A stretch of DNA of 64,000 nucleotides from Variovorax sp. 679 (lineage in GTDB: Bacteria > Pseudomonadota > Gammaproteobacteria > Burkholderiales > Burkholderiaceae_C). The notes beneath the pieces are model-generated. The model ran no database searches. It saw only the letters and a program-made list of their open reading frames with translations, and had not been told where the DNA came from. The stretch spans positions 372,001-436,000 of the forward strand of contig NZ_RXFS01000007.1 in the NCBI RefSeq assembly GCF_003952185.1, read 5' to 3'. Positions 7,636 through 18,293 of the stretch are shown in pieces (the first letter of the stretch is position 1; the number at the start of each line of letters is the position of its first letter). The position numbers were made by a program, and so were the translations under genes.

Positions 7636-8636
7636 CAGATGACCTTCGCGCGCATCAGGTCGTTGGTGTTGATCGCGCCGACGACCAGTCCCGCGCCGTC
7701 GATCACGAACAGGCGGGTGATGCCGCACTGCTCCATGAGCTCGGCGGCTTCCACCGCCAGTGCGTCGACGCGGATGGTGCGCGGGTTGTGGTGCATCACC
7801 TCGGCCGCCTTCGGGCTGCGCAGGTCGGCGCCAGCCTCGATCAGGCGGCGCAGGTCGCCGTCGGTGAAGATGCCGAGCGCACGGCCGTCGGGCGCGACCA
7901 CCGCCGCGGCGCCGAAGCCCTTGTTGCTCATGGCGCGCATCAGTTCGCCGATGTTGGCGTCGGGCGTCACGCGCGGAACGTCGTCGCCCGAGCGCATGAC
8001 GTCGCTCACATGGGTGAGCAGCTTGCGCCCGAGCGCGCCGCCCGGGTGCGAGCGCGCGAAGTCTTCCGAGCCGAAACCGCGCGCGTCGAGCAGCGCCACG
8101 GCCAGTGCGTCGCCCATCGCCATCTGGGCGGTGGTGCTCGCGGTGGGAGCAAGGTTGAGCGGGCAGGCTTCCTTGGACACGCCCGCGTCGATCACGATGT
8201 CGGCGTGGCGGGCGAGGGTGGATTCGGGGCGGCCGGTCATGGCGATCAGGGGCACGCCCTGGCGCTTGACGACCGGCAGGATGACGGTGAGTTCGTCGAC
8301 CTCGCCGCTGTTGGAGATGGCGAGCACCAGGTCGACCGCCTTGATCATGCCGAGGTCGCCGTGGCTGGCCTCGGCCGGATGCACGAACATCGCGGGAGTG
8401 CCGGTGGAGGCGAGGGTGGCGGCGATCTTGCGGCCGACGTGGCCGCTCTTGCCCATGCCCATCACGACCACGCGGCCGCGCACCTCGAGGATCTTGCGCA
8501 CGGCCTCGACGAAGCTCGGACCGACGCGGTCTTTCAGGCCGGCGACGGCTTCGGCTTCGATGTCGAAGGTGAGACGTGCCCGAGCGAGGATGGCTTCGGG
8601 GTCGACCACGGGGGCCGGGGCGGGACGGGAGCTCAT
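7635..8636 (-). CDS. kdsD: Arabinose-5-phosphate isomerase KdsD (KpsF/GutQ family)
   Basis: 333 residues. N-terminal SIS sugar isomerase domain (VVMGMGKSGHVGRKIAAT, and SNSGEVDEL), then a linker and a C-terminal pair of CBS domains (HVSDVMRSGDD to the end). It interconverts ribulose-5-phosphate and arabinose-5-phosphate, the first step of Kdo synthesis. First gene of the kdsD-kdsC-lptC run, transcribed divergently from the CPA2 antiporter across an 87-nt gap. Confidence 0.93.
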   Translation of the reverse strand: MSSRPAPAPVVDPEAILARARLTFDIEAEAVAGLKDRVGPSFVEAVRKILEVRGRVVVMGMGKSGHVGRKIAATLASTGTPAMFVHPAEASHGDLGMIKAVDLVLAISNSGEVDELTVILPVVKRQGVPLIAMTGRPESTLARHADIVIDAGVSKEACPLNLAPTASTTAQMAMGDALAVALLDARGFGSEDFARSHPGGALGRKLLTHVSDVMRSGDDVPRVTPDANIGELMRAMSNKGFGAAAVVAPDGRALGIFTDGDLRRLIEAGADLRSPKAAEVMHHNPRTIRVDALAVEAAELMEQCGITRLFVIDGAGLVVGAINTNDLMRAKVI

Positions 8637-8723
8637 TGCCGGATTTTACGGGCCGGGCCGCGCCCGCCCCCCCATGTACCGGGGAAGCCCCGGGGCACGG
8701 ACATTGCTCTAGCATCGGCGCCT

Positions 8724-10709
8724 ATGTCTTCGTTCGATCTCACGCTGTTGTACTTGCTGGCCGCGGTGATCGGCGTGGTGGCGTGCCGCTCCCTCAAGCT
8801 GCCGCCGATGCTTGGCTACCTCTCGGCCGGCGTGCTGATCGGGCCGCACGCCTTCGCGCTGGCCCAGAACACGGAAGGCATCCAGCACCTGGGCGAATTC
8901 GGCGTGGTGTTCCTCATGTTCGTGATCGGGCTGGAATTCAGCCTGCCCAAGCTGCGCGCGATGCGAAAGCACGTGTTCGGCCTCGGCCTGCTGCAGGTGC
9001 TGCTGACGATGGCCCTCGCCACGATCGGCGCGCTGCTGATGGCCCGGCTGCTGCCGCCCGCCTGGCACCTGGGCTGGCAGACCGCGCTGGCGCTGTCGGG
9101 CGCGCTCACCATGAGCAGCACGGCCATCGTGGTGAAGCTGATGGCGGAGCGCCTCGAACTGGAGAGCGAACACGGCAAGCGCGTGATGGGCGTGCTGCTG
9201 TTTCAAGACCTGGCGGTGGTGCCGCTGCTGGTGCTTATCCCCGCGTTGGGCGCGCCGCCCGAGGCGCTGGCCAAGGCGCTGGGCCTGGCGCTGCTGAAGG
9301 CGAGCTTCCTGATCGGCGTGCTGCTCTACGGCGGTCCGCGCGTGATGCGCTGGTGGCTCACGCTGGTGGCGCGGCGCCGCAGCGAGGAGCTCTTCATCCT
9401 GAACGTGCTGCTGATCACCCTGGGCCTGGCCTGGCTCACCGAGCTTGCGGGCCTGAGCCTGGCGCTGGGCGCCTTCATCGCCGGCATGCTGGTGTCGGAA
9501 ACCGAATACAAGCACCAGGTCGAGACCGACATCCGCCCCTTCCACGACGTGCTGCTGGGGCTGTTCTTCATCACGGTGGGCATGTCGCTCGACTGGCACA
9601 TCGTGGTCGAGCGCTGGCTGCTGGTGGCCGTGCTGCTGCTGGTGCCGCTGGCCTTCAAGCTGGGGCTGGTGACGGTGCTGGCCCGGGTGCTGGGCGCCAC
9701 CTCGGGCGTATCGCTGCGCACCGGCCTTTATCTTGCGCAGGCCGGCGAGTTCGGCTTCGTGCTGCTGACGCTGGCGCAGGAGCGCAGCCTGCTGCCGCCC
9801 TGGCTGGCCAACCCGGTGCTGGCGTCGATGGTGCTGTCGATGCTGGCGACGCCCTTCATCATCATGTACAGCAACGCCATCGTGCGGAAGCTGGTGGCCA
9901 GCGACTGGCTGCAGCAGTCGCTGCAGATGACGACCATCGCGCGCAAGACCATCAACACCGCCCAGCACGTGATCATCTGCGGCTACGGCCGCTGCGGCCA
10001 GAACCTGGCGCGCATCCTCGAGCGCGAGGGCATTCCGTACATGGCGCTCGACCTCGACCCCGACCGCGTTAGGCAAGCGGCCGCCGCCGGCGACTCGGTG
10101 GTGTTCGGCGATGCGGCGCGGCTGCAGGCGCTGATGGCCGCGGGCCTGGCGCGTGCCAGTGCGGTGGTGGTCACCTACCTCGACGTGCCCGGCGCGATGA
10201 AGGTGCTGGCCAACACGCGCGCGCATGCGGCGCACGTGCCGGTGATCGTGCGCACGCAGGACGACCACGATCTCGAGAAGCTGCAGGCCGCCGGCGCGAC
10301 CGAGGTGGTGCCCGAAGCCATCGAAGGCTCGCTGATGCTCGCGAGCCATGCGCTGGCGCTGGTCGGCGTGCCGATGCGGCGCGTGATCCGCGTGGTGCAG
10401 GACCAGCGCGACGCCCGCTACAACCTGCTGCGCGGCTACTTCCACGGCGCCGACGACGACAACGCCGACGAGATCGACCACGAGCGGCTCAACAGCTTCA
10501 CGCTCGATGCCCGCGCGCGGGCGGTCGGCCAGACGCTCGAGCGGCTCGCGCTGCACACGCTGGGGGTTCGTGTCGCCAGCCTGCGCCGACAGGACGGCCA
10601 GCCGCGCACGCTGGCCGACGACACGGTGCTGTCGGACGGCGACACGCTGGTGCTGTCGGGCAAGCCTGCCGCGCTGGCGATGGCGGTCGAGCGGCTGCAG
10701 AAGGGCTGA
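8724..10709 (+). CDS. CPA2 family monovalent cation:proton antiporter (KefB/KefC-like)
   Basis: 661 residues. About twelve membrane helices (residues 1-390) form a Na_H_exchanger domain, with the family patterns GYLSAGVLIGP, VVFLMFVIGLEF and FQDLAVVPLLV. A TrkA-N/RCK domain follows with nucleotide-binding motif VIICGYGRCGQN (about residue 415), then a TrkA-C domain at the C-terminus. This is the Kef/YbaL architecture for K+ (or Na+)/H+ exchange controlled by cytoplasmic ligands. No ancillary KefF/KefG gene is adjacent, so glutathione gating is not supported. The ATG at 8724 is the start of the first helix; much longer open frames upstream are antisense to kdsD. Confidence 0.9.
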   Translation: MSSFDLTLLYLLAAVIGVVACRSLKLPPMLGYLSAGVLIGPHAFALAQNTEGIQHLGEFGVVFLMFVIGLEFSLPKLRAMRKHVFGLGLLQVLLTMALATIGALLMARLLPPAWHLGWQTALALSGALTMSSTAIVVKLMAERLELESEHGKRVMGVLLFQDLAVVPLLVLIPALGAPPEALAKALGLALLKASFLIGVLLYGGPRVMRWWLTLVARRRSEELFILNVLLITLGLAWLTELAGLSLALGAFIAGMLVSETEYKHQVETDIRPFHDVLLGLFFITVGMSLDWHIVVERWLLVAVLLLVPLAFKLGLVTVLARVLGATSGVSLRTGLYLAQAGEFGFVLLTLAQERSLLPPWLANPVLASMVLSMLATPFIIMYSNAIVRKLVASDWLQQSLQMTTIARKTINTAQHVIICGYGRCGQNLARILEREGIPYMALDLDPDRVRQAAAAGDSVVFGDAARLQALMAAGLARASAVVVTYLDVPGAMKVLANTRAHAAHVPVIVRTQDDHDLEKLQAAGATEVVPEAIEGSLMLASHALALVGVPMRRVIRVVQDQRDARYNLLRGYFHGADDDNADEIDHERLNSFTLDARARAVGQTLERLALHTLGVRVASLRRQDGQPRTLADDTVLSDGDTLVLSGKPAALAMAVERLQKG

Positions 10710-10713
10710 GCGG

Positions 10714-10735
10714 GCGGCTTTCCAGCCGCTCTTTC
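10714..10735 (+). terminator. Terminator after the CPA2 gene
   Basis: GCGGCT, TTCC loop, AGCCGC, then TCTTTC, beginning 5 nt after the stop codon. It lies between two convergent genes. Confidence 0.6.
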
Positions 10736-10742
10736 GCCACTC

Positions 10743-11735
10743 TCAGTTGATCAGCGTCGGATTGCGCTTTTCTTCTTCAAGCCGCTGCTGGCGGCGCACG
10801 GCTTCGCACTGCGCGTGGGCCTTGTATTCGGGCTTCAGGCACTGCGCCGCCATGCATTGCGCCCTGGCGATGAAGTTGCGGTCGCCGCACATCGCCGCGG
10901 GTTCGGCCGGGGCGGCCGGCGCCGGCGGCGGTGCCGGCGCGACGGCCTGGGGCGCGGCTTCTGGCACGGCCGGCGACGGCGTGGCGGGAGTCGCCTGCTT
11001 GCGCGGCTTGGCGGCGGGCTTGGGCGCTGGCGCAGCCTCCGCGGCGGGCGAAGGCGTGGTCGCCTGATCGACCGCCTGGGCATCCGCCGCGGCGGCGGGA
11101 GCCTCGGGCGGGGGAGGTGGCGGTTCGGCCGCCGGCGGTGGCGCCACCGCGGGAGCAGCCGGCTCGCTGGCCGGCGTGGCCTCTTCGACGGCGGCGGGCG
11201 CCTTGCGCGTTCCGTAGCCGTACCAGCCGGCGACGATCATCGCTACCGCCACCAGCAGCAGGCCCAGCCACAGCAGGATCGCGCGCCAGCGCGGCGAGCG
11301 TTCGGCCGGCGCGGGCCGCCTGATCTTGACCCGACGGGGCCGCTTCGTTCTTTCTCGCGCCGCGGCCCAGCTCGATTCCAGTCCAGGCGGCGAGGCAGAT
11401 GCATCGGGTGAAGTGGATGACGCAGGCGAACGCGGCGAGCCGTCGTCGTGCAGCATGAAAACCGTCTGCTCCTCGTCGTCGTGCCGAGGTGCGGAGGCCG
11501 GCGACCTGCTGAAGAACGACTGGCGTGCGGGTGGTGGCGCTGCGGGAAGCTCGTCCAGTGGTGCCGGAATGGTCGGCGCGCGCAACTGGGCAGGCGCCGT
11601 GGTGGCCCATTCGCGTTCGGGGCTCGGCGGCGGCGGGATCCGGTCTCCCGCGGCGGACAGGCTGATGCCGCAGCTTCTGCAGAAATTTGCACCGTCACGG
11701 TTCTCCGTGCTGCAGACCGGACAGATCAAGGCCAT
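10743..11735 (-). CDS. Zinc-ribbon single-pass membrane protein with Pro/Ala-rich region
   Basis: 330 residues, not a named family. The first 25 residues are a zinc ribbon (CPVCSTEN...FCRSCGISL, two C-x2-C pairs). Then a disordered Pro/Ser/Ala segment, a basic stretch, one membrane helix (about residues 152-172), a long Ala/Pro-rich spacer and a conserved-looking C-terminal module with four cysteines (MCGDRNFIARAQCMAAQCLKP, HAQCEAVRRQQ). Expected topology is cytoplasmic zinc ribbon and periplasmic Cys module. Similar proteins are common in Burkholderiales; function unknown. It follows the CNBD gene on the same strand after 114 nt. Confidence 0.72.
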   Translation of the reverse strand: MALICPVCSTENRDGANFCRSCGISLSAAGDRIPPPPSPEREWATTAPAQLRAPTIPAPLDELPAAPPPARQSFFSRSPASAPRHDDEEQTVFMLHDDGSPRSPASSTSPDASASPPGLESSWAAARERTKRPRRVKIRRPAPAERSPRWRAILLWLGLLLVAVAMIVAGWYGYGTRKAPAAVEEATPASEPAAPAVAPPPAAEPPPPPPEAPAAAADAQAVDQATTPSPAAEAAPAPKPAAKPRKQATPATPSPAVPEAAPQAVAPAPPPAPAAPAEPAAMCGDRNFIARAQCMAAQCLKPEYKAHAQCEAVRRQQRLEEEKRNPTLIN

Positions 11736-11849
11736 GGCTTACTTACTGACTACTCTCGGGGTCCCGAACGAAAACTGGCTGGTTGGCTTGCCGGCCCGCA
11801 TCCGGAAGACCGATCCGGCGACGGGCGCTGCGATATTGGTAGGGCCTCG

Positions 11850-12311
11850 TCAGGTCACCGCGACACGCTTGGAGCGATGCGCCATGCGCTTGGCCATCAC
11901 GGCACCGAGCGCCATCGCGATCTCCAGCGCCATGTTGGGCTGGCGGTTGCTCATTTCCGCAAAGCGAATCGCGGTGAGCCGCCACACGCGGCCCGCGCCG
12001 GTAACCACCACGTTGGCCGAATGCGGCAGCCGCGAGAAGAACGAACCCTCGCCGACCACCGAACCGGCCGTGAGCACGGCGAGCTTCATCTGCTCCTTGC
12101 TGCTGACGCGGTGCACGCTGATGGCGCCGCTCTCGACGAAGAACACCGAGCGGTCCGGCGTGCCCTGTTCGATGAGCACGTCGCCGACGCCGGTTTCGAT
12201 CGGCTGCAGATAGCCCGCCAGCGTTTCCCACTGCTGGACGTTGAACGTCAGCGCGAACGTGTCGGTGCTTATGTTCTCCGCGATGGCGCGGCTCAAGTTC
12301 TGGATTGACAT
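11850..12311 (-). CDS. Cyclic nucleotide-binding (CNMP) domain protein
   Basis: 153 residues, essentially one cNMP-binding/CRP-like sensor domain: QPIETGVGDVLIEQG, SVFFVESGAISV, and the phosphate-binding-cassette region GSVVGEGSFFSRLPHSANVVV. There is no C-terminal HTH, so it is not a Crp/Fnr transcription factor; it may act through a partner protein. Gene 3' side faces the zinc-ribbon gene on the same strand (114 nt). Ligand and partner unknown. Confidence 0.82.
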   Translation of the reverse strand: MSIQNLSRAIAENISTDTFALTFNVQQWETLAGYLQPIETGVGDVLIEQGTPDRSVFFVESGAISVHRVSSKEQMKLAVLTAGSVVGEGSFFSRLPHSANVVVTGAGRVWRLTAIRFAEMSNRQPNMALEIAMALGAVMAKRMAHRSKRVAVT

Positions 12312-12411
12312 GTGTTTCTCGGCCCCCGCATGTGAGCCGAAGTATCCGCGATGGCCGCACCGTTCGGCTACAAGTGTTTACGAATTTGAAAACACCTGTC
12401 GTTATTTGTCG

Positions 12412-13818
12412 CTATTTGCCAATGCAGAAGCGCGAAAAGATGACCCCGAGCAGGTCGTCCGCACCGAACTCGCCGGTGATCTCGTTCAGGGCGTTCTGCG
12501 CCAGCCGCAGCTCCTCGGCCAGCAGGTCGAGCAGTTGCGCCTGTGCCGCGAGGTGGTCGGCCGCCAGCGCCAGGTGCGTCTCGACCCGCGCCAGCGCCTG
12601 CACGTGGCGCGCCCGTGCGAGGTACACGCCCTCGGGCACGGCCTGCCAGCCGGCCATGGCCAGCAGCTGCTCACGCAGGGCCTCGATGCCCAGGCCGGTC
12701 TTGGCGGAGAGGGCAATGCCCTGTTCGGCGTGGGCCGCGGGCGCCGCGTCCTGCTTGTTCCAGACGTCGAGCACCGGCACGCTCGCGGGCAGCTTCTGCC
12801 GCAGGCCGGCCAGGATCTCGGCATCGGCGGCGGCGTAGTCAGGCAGGTGCGCGCGCGTCAGGTCGTGCAGGAACAGCACCGCGTCGGCGCTCTCGATCTG
12901 GCCCCAGGCGCGCGCCACGCCGATCTGCTCGACTTCGTCGCTGCTCTCGCGCAGGCCGGCGGTGTCGGCCACGTGCAGTGGCACGCCGTGGATCTGGATG
13001 GTCTGCGAGACCACGTCGCGCGTGGTGCCCGCCACCGCGCTCACGATGGCCAGCTCGGCGCCGGCCAGCGCGTTGAGCAGCGAGCTCTTGCCCGCGTTGG
13101 GTTGTCCCGCGATCACGACCTTGATGCCCTCGCGCAGCAAGGCGCCCTGGCGTGCGCGCTGCTGCACGGCGGCGAGTTGCGATTGCAGCTTGCCGAGCTG
13201 CCCGGCCGCGTCGGCCTTCTGCAGGAAGTCGATTTCCTCTTCGGGAAAATCCAGCGTAGCCTCCACCAGCATGCGCAGGTGGATCAGCGCGTCGCGCAGC
13301 GTGTGGATCTCGCGCGAGAAGGCCCCCGACAGCGAGCGCCCGGCGCTGCGCGCGGCCGCCTCGGTGCTGGCGTCGATCAGGTCGGCGATCGCCTCGGCCT
13401 GCGCCAGGTCGATCTTGCCGTTGAGAAATGCCCGCTGGCTGAATTCGCCGGGCTCGGCCACGCGCAGGCCGGGCAGGCGGGGGCGGCCGGTGACCGGGTC
13501 GGGCTCGGCCGCGGCCTCGAGGCAGCGCGCCAGCAGCAGCTGCAGCACGACGGCGCCGCCATGCGCCTGCAGTTCGAGCACGTCTTCTCCGGTGAAGGAG
13601 TTCGGCGAGGGGAAGTGGATGGCCAGGCCGTGGTCGACCGGCTCCCCGTCCGCATCGCGAAACGGCAGGTAGGTGGCTTCGCGCGGCTTGAGCGCGCGGC
13701 CGCAGATCGCGTCGACCAGCGGCGCCAGCCTTGCGCCCGATACGCGCACGATGCCGACCGCGCCGCGCCCCGAGGCGGTGGCGATGGCGACGATGGGATC
13801 GGAGGTGCGGGCGAGCAT
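12412..13818 (-). CDS. mnmE: tRNA modification GTPase MnmE
   Basis: 468 residues with the full TrmE layout: N-terminal tetrahydrofolate-binding domain (SGARLAPLVDAICG, FPSPNSFTGEDVLELQAHGG), helical domain, inserted G domain with G1 GQPNAGKSS, G2/G3 TTRD and DTAGL, G4-like NKQD, and the invariant C-terminal FCIGK. With MnmG it adds the carboxymethylaminomethyl group to wobble U34 of certain tRNAs. Position downstream of yidC is the usual order in proteobacteria. A terminator separates it from yidC, so it may also have its own promoter. Confidence 0.96.
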   Translation of the reverse strand: MLARTSDPIVAIATASGRGAVGIVRVSGARLAPLVDAICGRALKPREATYLPFRDADGEPVDHGLAIHFPSPNSFTGEDVLELQAHGGAVVLQLLLARCLEAAAEPDPVTGRPRLPGLRVAEPGEFSQRAFLNGKIDLAQAEAIADLIDASTEAAARSAGRSLSGAFSREIHTLRDALIHLRMLVEATLDFPEEEIDFLQKADAAGQLGKLQSQLAAVQQRARQGALLREGIKVVIAGQPNAGKSSLLNALAGAELAIVSAVAGTTRDVVSQTIQIHGVPLHVADTAGLRESSDEVEQIGVARAWGQIESADAVLFLHDLTRAHLPDYAAADAEILAGLRQKLPASVPVLDVWNKQDAAPAAHAEQGIALSAKTGLGIEALREQLLAMAGWQAVPEGVYLARARHVQALARVETHLALAADHLAAQAQLLDLLAEELRLAQNALNEITGEFGADDLLGVIFSRFCIGK

Positions 13819-13840
13819 GGTGGTGCGGATTCTTTCAGCA

Positions 13841-13866
13841 AAAAGGGCCGCTGACGCGGCCCTTTG
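13841..13866 (-). terminator. Terminator after yidC
   Basis: On the minus strand AAAGGGCCGC, loop GTCA, GCGGCCCTTT then TTGC: a perfect 10-bp stem between the yidC stop and the mnmE start. Confidence 0.78.
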
Positions 13867-13890
13867 AAGGATGGCTGGAGTGCAGTGCGG

Positions 13891-15579
13891 CTACTTGGTG
13901 CCGAGCACGCCCAGGCGCTTGTTGATGAACCACTGCTGCGCGATCGACAGCACGTTGTTCGTGATCCAGTACAGCACCAGGCCGGCCGGGAAGAAGATGA
14001 ACATCACGCTGAACGCGAGCGGCATGATCCACATCAGCTTGGCCTGCATCGGATCGGGCGGCGTCGGGTTGAGCCAGGTCTGGAACAGCGAGGTGGCCGT
14101 CATGACGATCGGCAGGATGTACCAGGGGTCGGGTGCCGACAGGTCGGTGATCCAGCCGATCCACGGTGCGTGGCGCATCTCGACCGACGACAGCAGCACC
14201 CAGTAGAGCGCGATGAACACGGGGATCTGGATCACGATGGGGAAGCAGCCGCCCATCGGATTGACCTTTTCGGTCTTGTAGATCCGCATCATTTCCTGCT
14301 GCATTTCCTGCGGCTTGTCCTTCAGCCGCTCGCGCATTTCCATGATCTTCGGGTTGATGGCCTTCATCTTGGCCATGCTGGCGTAGGCCTTGGCGTTGAG
14401 CCAGTAGAAGGCCGCCTTCAGCAGCACCACCAGCGCCACGATCGACCAGCCCCAGTTGCCCAGGATGCCGTGCAGCTGGGTGAGCAGCCAGTACAGCGGC
14501 TTGGAGATGATCGCGAAGATGCCGTAGTCCTTCACCAGGTCCAGGCCGGGGGCGATGGCTTCGAGCTTCTTTTCTTCTTCGGGGCCGGCGAACAAGGCGC
14601 TGTTCACGACCTGCGTGGCACCCGGAGCGATCTTCGGCAGCGTAGCCACCATGGCGACGGTGAAGAGGTTGTCGCCCAGGTCCTTCACGCGGAACTCGCG
14701 GCGCAGCTGTTCGCTGGCCGGGTCACCCTTGAGCAGCCACGCCGATGCAAAGTAGTGCTGCACCATCGCGATCCAGCCGTCGTTGGCCGGCGGCGGCGGT
14801 TCGATCTTGCCCTTGGCAATGTCCTTGAAGTCGAGCTTGTGGAACTTCTTCTCGTTGGTGTACGCAGCGGGGCCTGTGAAGGTGTTGGTGCCGAACATGG
14901 TGCCGGCGGCCACCGTGCCGTGACGCAGCAGCTGCAGGTACAGCTGCGCGTCGCGCGGCTGGTCGCTCACATTGACCACTTCGTGGCGCACGCCGATGAC
15001 GTAGTCGCCGCGGTGGAACACGTAGGTCTTGACGTACTTCAGGCCACCGACGGGGGCGCTTTCAAAGCCCACTTCCAGCGTGTTCTGGCCATCGGCCATC
15101 TCGCGCGGGCCAGCCTTCGGCGTCATCTGCGTCAGGTGGTTGGGGAAGGAGTCGCCGGCCACCGGGTTCAGCAGGCCGGTCTGCGCGACGTAGCGCGTGG
15201 CGGGCGAGCCGTTCTCGAACAGCACGACGTGCTTGGTGCGGTCGGCCTCGTCGTACTTGCGCAGCTCGAGGTAATTGACCGTGGCGCCTTCGCTGTCGAT
15301 CGTGGCCTTGAACAGGTCGGTGGTCACGTTGACCTGCTCGCGCGGCGTGGCCGCAACGGCCTGCGTGGGTACCGCGCCCGCATTGCCGCCGGCGCCGGAC
15401 GCGGCCGGCACGCCGTTGCTGGCCGCGGGAGTGTTGGCCGGGGCCGCGGCCGTGGCGGCGGGCTTGGTCGACGGCAGGAAAGTCGGCTTGTTGCCGTTGA
15501 AGACCTGCCATTGGTCCCACAGCAGCACCAGCGAGAAACCAAAAATCACCCACAGTATCGTGCGGCGGATATCGTTCAT
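13891..15579 (-). CDS. yidC: Membrane protein insertase YidC
   Basis: 562 residues, the Gram-negative form: first helix at residues 5-22, a large periplasmic beta domain (about residues 60-345) preceded by an Ala/Pro-rich spacer, then five C-terminal helices of the insertase core (LTQLHGILGNWGWSIV, KMKAINPKIMEMRERL, GCFPIVIQIPVFIALYWVL). It inserts inner-membrane proteins alone or with SecYEG. It overlaps yidD by 4 nt; rpmH-rnpA-yidD-yidC is the conserved order. Confidence 0.96.
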   Translation of the reverse strand: MNDIRRTILWVIFGFSLVLLWDQWQVFNGNKPTFLPSTKPAATAAAPANTPAASNGVPAASGAGGNAGAVPTQAVAATPREQVNVTTDLFKATIDSEGATVNYLELRKYDEADRTKHVVLFENGSPATRYVAQTGLLNPVAGDSFPNHLTQMTPKAGPREMADGQNTLEVGFESAPVGGLKYVKTYVFHRGDYVIGVRHEVVNVSDQPRDAQLYLQLLRHGTVAAGTMFGTNTFTGPAAYTNEKKFHKLDFKDIAKGKIEPPPPANDGWIAMVQHYFASAWLLKGDPASEQLRREFRVKDLGDNLFTVAMVATLPKIAPGATQVVNSALFAGPEEEKKLEAIAPGLDLVKDYGIFAIISKPLYWLLTQLHGILGNWGWSIVALVVLLKAAFYWLNAKAYASMAKMKAINPKIMEMRERLKDKPQEMQQEMMRIYKTEKVNPMGGCFPIVIQIPVFIALYWVLLSSVEMRHAPWIGWITDLSAPDPWYILPIVMTATSLFQTWLNPTPPDPMQAKLMWIMPLAFSVMFIFFPAGLVLYWITNNVLSIAQQWFINKRLGVLGTK

Positions 15580-15863
15580 GACGAAGACTTCTTGTCGGAG
15601 GAGAGAAGAGACGAAAACAGCGATCCTGACCTGTCAGTGCGACGCTGTGATTTCGGTGGAACCGGATCGTGGCCGCCCTGGCACCAGGGCTGGCAGCGCG
15701 CGATGCGATGCAGGGTCAGGTAGCTGCCCTTGAGCGCGCCATGCACTTCCAGCGCCTCGATCGAATACACGGAGCAGGTCGGCGTGAAGCGGCACGACTG
15801 GCCGAGCCAGGGGCTCAGCAGCAGGCGGTAGGCCTTCACGAGGCCGATCAGCAGGCGTTTCAT
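15576..15863 (-). CDS. yidD: Membrane protein insertion efficiency factor YidD
   Basis: 95 residues. Carries the signature L-L-SPWLGQSCRFTPTCS-Y with paired cysteines, and HRIARCQPWCQGGHDPVP. It is a small membrane-associated protein that aids YidC-dependent insertion. It overlaps both neighbours by 4 nt (rnpA upstream, yidC downstream), indicating tight coupling. The C-terminal about 20 residues are polar and variable. Confidence 0.94.
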   Translation of the reverse strand: MKRLLIGLVKAYRLLLSPWLGQSCRFTPTCSVYSIEALEVHGALKGSYLTLHRIARCQPWCQGGHDPVPPKSQRRTDRSGSLFSSLLSSDKKSSS

Positions 15864-16273
15864 GGCGAAGAGGAAGGGGCCGCGGGCACCGCCGGGGCGC
15901 GCGTTGCCCGCGCGAGCAGCTGCTGGAGCTCGGCGCGCACGGCGGCCTTGAGCTTGTCAGAGGTGGCGCTCACGAATTCCTTGCGATCGAAACCCGCGCG
16001 CAGCCGCACCACGTGCGCGGCACGGGGCAGTGCGACGCCGGGGGCGGCGCTCACCGAATAGATCTGGCGCTTGATGGCGTTGCGCGTGACGGCGCGACGC
16101 GCCCAGCGCTTGGGCACCATGGCACCCAGCCAGACATCGTCGGACGCGAACAACGGCTGTGCGCTCGATGCGAGATCGAGCGCACAGCGGTGCAATGCGA
16201 AATGAGCAGTGCGCGCCACGGTGGCACCTGCGAGGACGGCCTGGAATTGCGCGCGGGTCTTGAGCCGCTGCAT
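15860..16273 (-). CDS. rnpA: Ribonuclease P protein component
   Basis: 137 residues, slightly longer than the usual 110-125 because of an Ala/Pro tail. The signature R-N-x-I-K-R is present as RRAVTRNAIKRQI, preceded by GAMVPKRWARRAV. It binds RNase P RNA and helps cleave tRNA 5' leaders. ATG at 16273 begins the conserved KTRAQFQAVL motif; a longer frame upstream runs antisense-like through the spacer and rpmH. About 100 nt separate it from rpmH. Confidence 0.93.
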   Translation of the reverse strand: MQRLKTRAQFQAVLAGATVARTAHFALHRCALDLASSAQPLFASDDVWLGAMVPKRWARRAVTRNAIKRQIYSVSAAPGVALPRAAHVVRLRAGFDRKEFVSATSDKLKAAVRAELQQLLARATRAPAVPAAPSSSP

Positions 16274-16374
16274 GGGAGCCGGGCCGCTTGCGTCGCGCCT
16301 GTTCTGGCCAGGCGCGCTGGCTGCTGGAGTTGGCGCTGACGAGCCGGCTGCTGGCAACGGCAGGTGGGCTGCCG

Positions 16375-16509
16375 TCAGACGGCCAGGCGCTTGCGGCCCT
16401 TGGCGCGGCGTGCGTTGATGACGGCACGGCCGCCGCGGGTCTTCATGCGGACCAGGAAGCCGTGGGTACGGGCGCGGCGGACTTTGGATGCTTGGTAGGT
16501 GCGTTTCAT
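16375..16509 (-). CDS. rpmH: 50S ribosomal protein L34
   Basis: 44 residues read directly from the minus strand: MKRTYQASKVRRARTHGF, then the RMKTRGGRAVINARRAKGR core and a KRLAV end. That is the complete L34 signature and normal length. First gene of the rpmH-rnpA-yidD-yidC cluster, divergent from dnaA across a 308-nt spacer with DnaA boxes. Confidence 0.96.
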   Translation of the reverse strand: MKRTYQASKVRRARTHGFLVRMKTRGGRAVINARRAKGRKRLAV

Positions 16510-16708
16510 GGTGATTTCCTGTTTCCCTGTTCACGCTGGCTCTTCGCACAAAAAGCATGAAGTACCTGCGGGGCGCCGGGGGAGCGTGTTTCGGATGACC
16601 CCCGAAAGACGCAAAGAGGTTTTCAGGGAAACCCGCAATTATCGCAAACATTGGCCGCCGGAACAATCTTCGAGCGGATTTGCGGGCCTTTCGATGCGCC
16701 GGGCAGCG

Positions 16709-16767
16709 TGTGGATAAGGTTTTGACAAGTTAGAATGCCGGTCGCCTTCCAGCAGAGAATATCCACA
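16709..16767. promoter_or_regulatory. DnaA boxes in the rpmH-dnaA spacer
   Basis: One perfect DnaA box on the minus strand (TTATCCACA, read as TGTGGATAA at 16709-16717) and one with a single mismatch on the plus strand (ATATCCACA, 16759-16767), 51-109 nt before dnaA. They suit autoregulation of dnaA. Two boxes alone do not prove that this spacer is oriC. Confidence 0.7.
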
Positions 16768-16817
16768 ATACCTATACCAAAAAATGCCCGAGGGTTTCAT
16801 CACTTTTTCATACGCTC

Positions 16818-18197
<1,380 letters not shown>

Positions 18198-18293
18198 CCG
18201 TAAAGAAGCCGAATGTCATCAAGGGTGCCCCTCGCGACAGCGGAGAATGGCGTCTTACAAGCTGATTCAAAGAGATAGGAAGAGGAAGAAGAC

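Noticed and set aside
7596..10709. Very long frame of 1037 codons running from kdsD into the CPA2 gene
   Set aside because: The first 376 codons are antisense to kdsD/kdsC and rich in His/Arg/Ala; the real start is ATG 8724 at the first membrane helix.
16510..16817. oriC in the rpmH-dnaA spacer
   Set aside because: Only one perfect and one near-perfect DnaA box and no clear AT-rich unwinding repeats; reported only as DnaA boxes.
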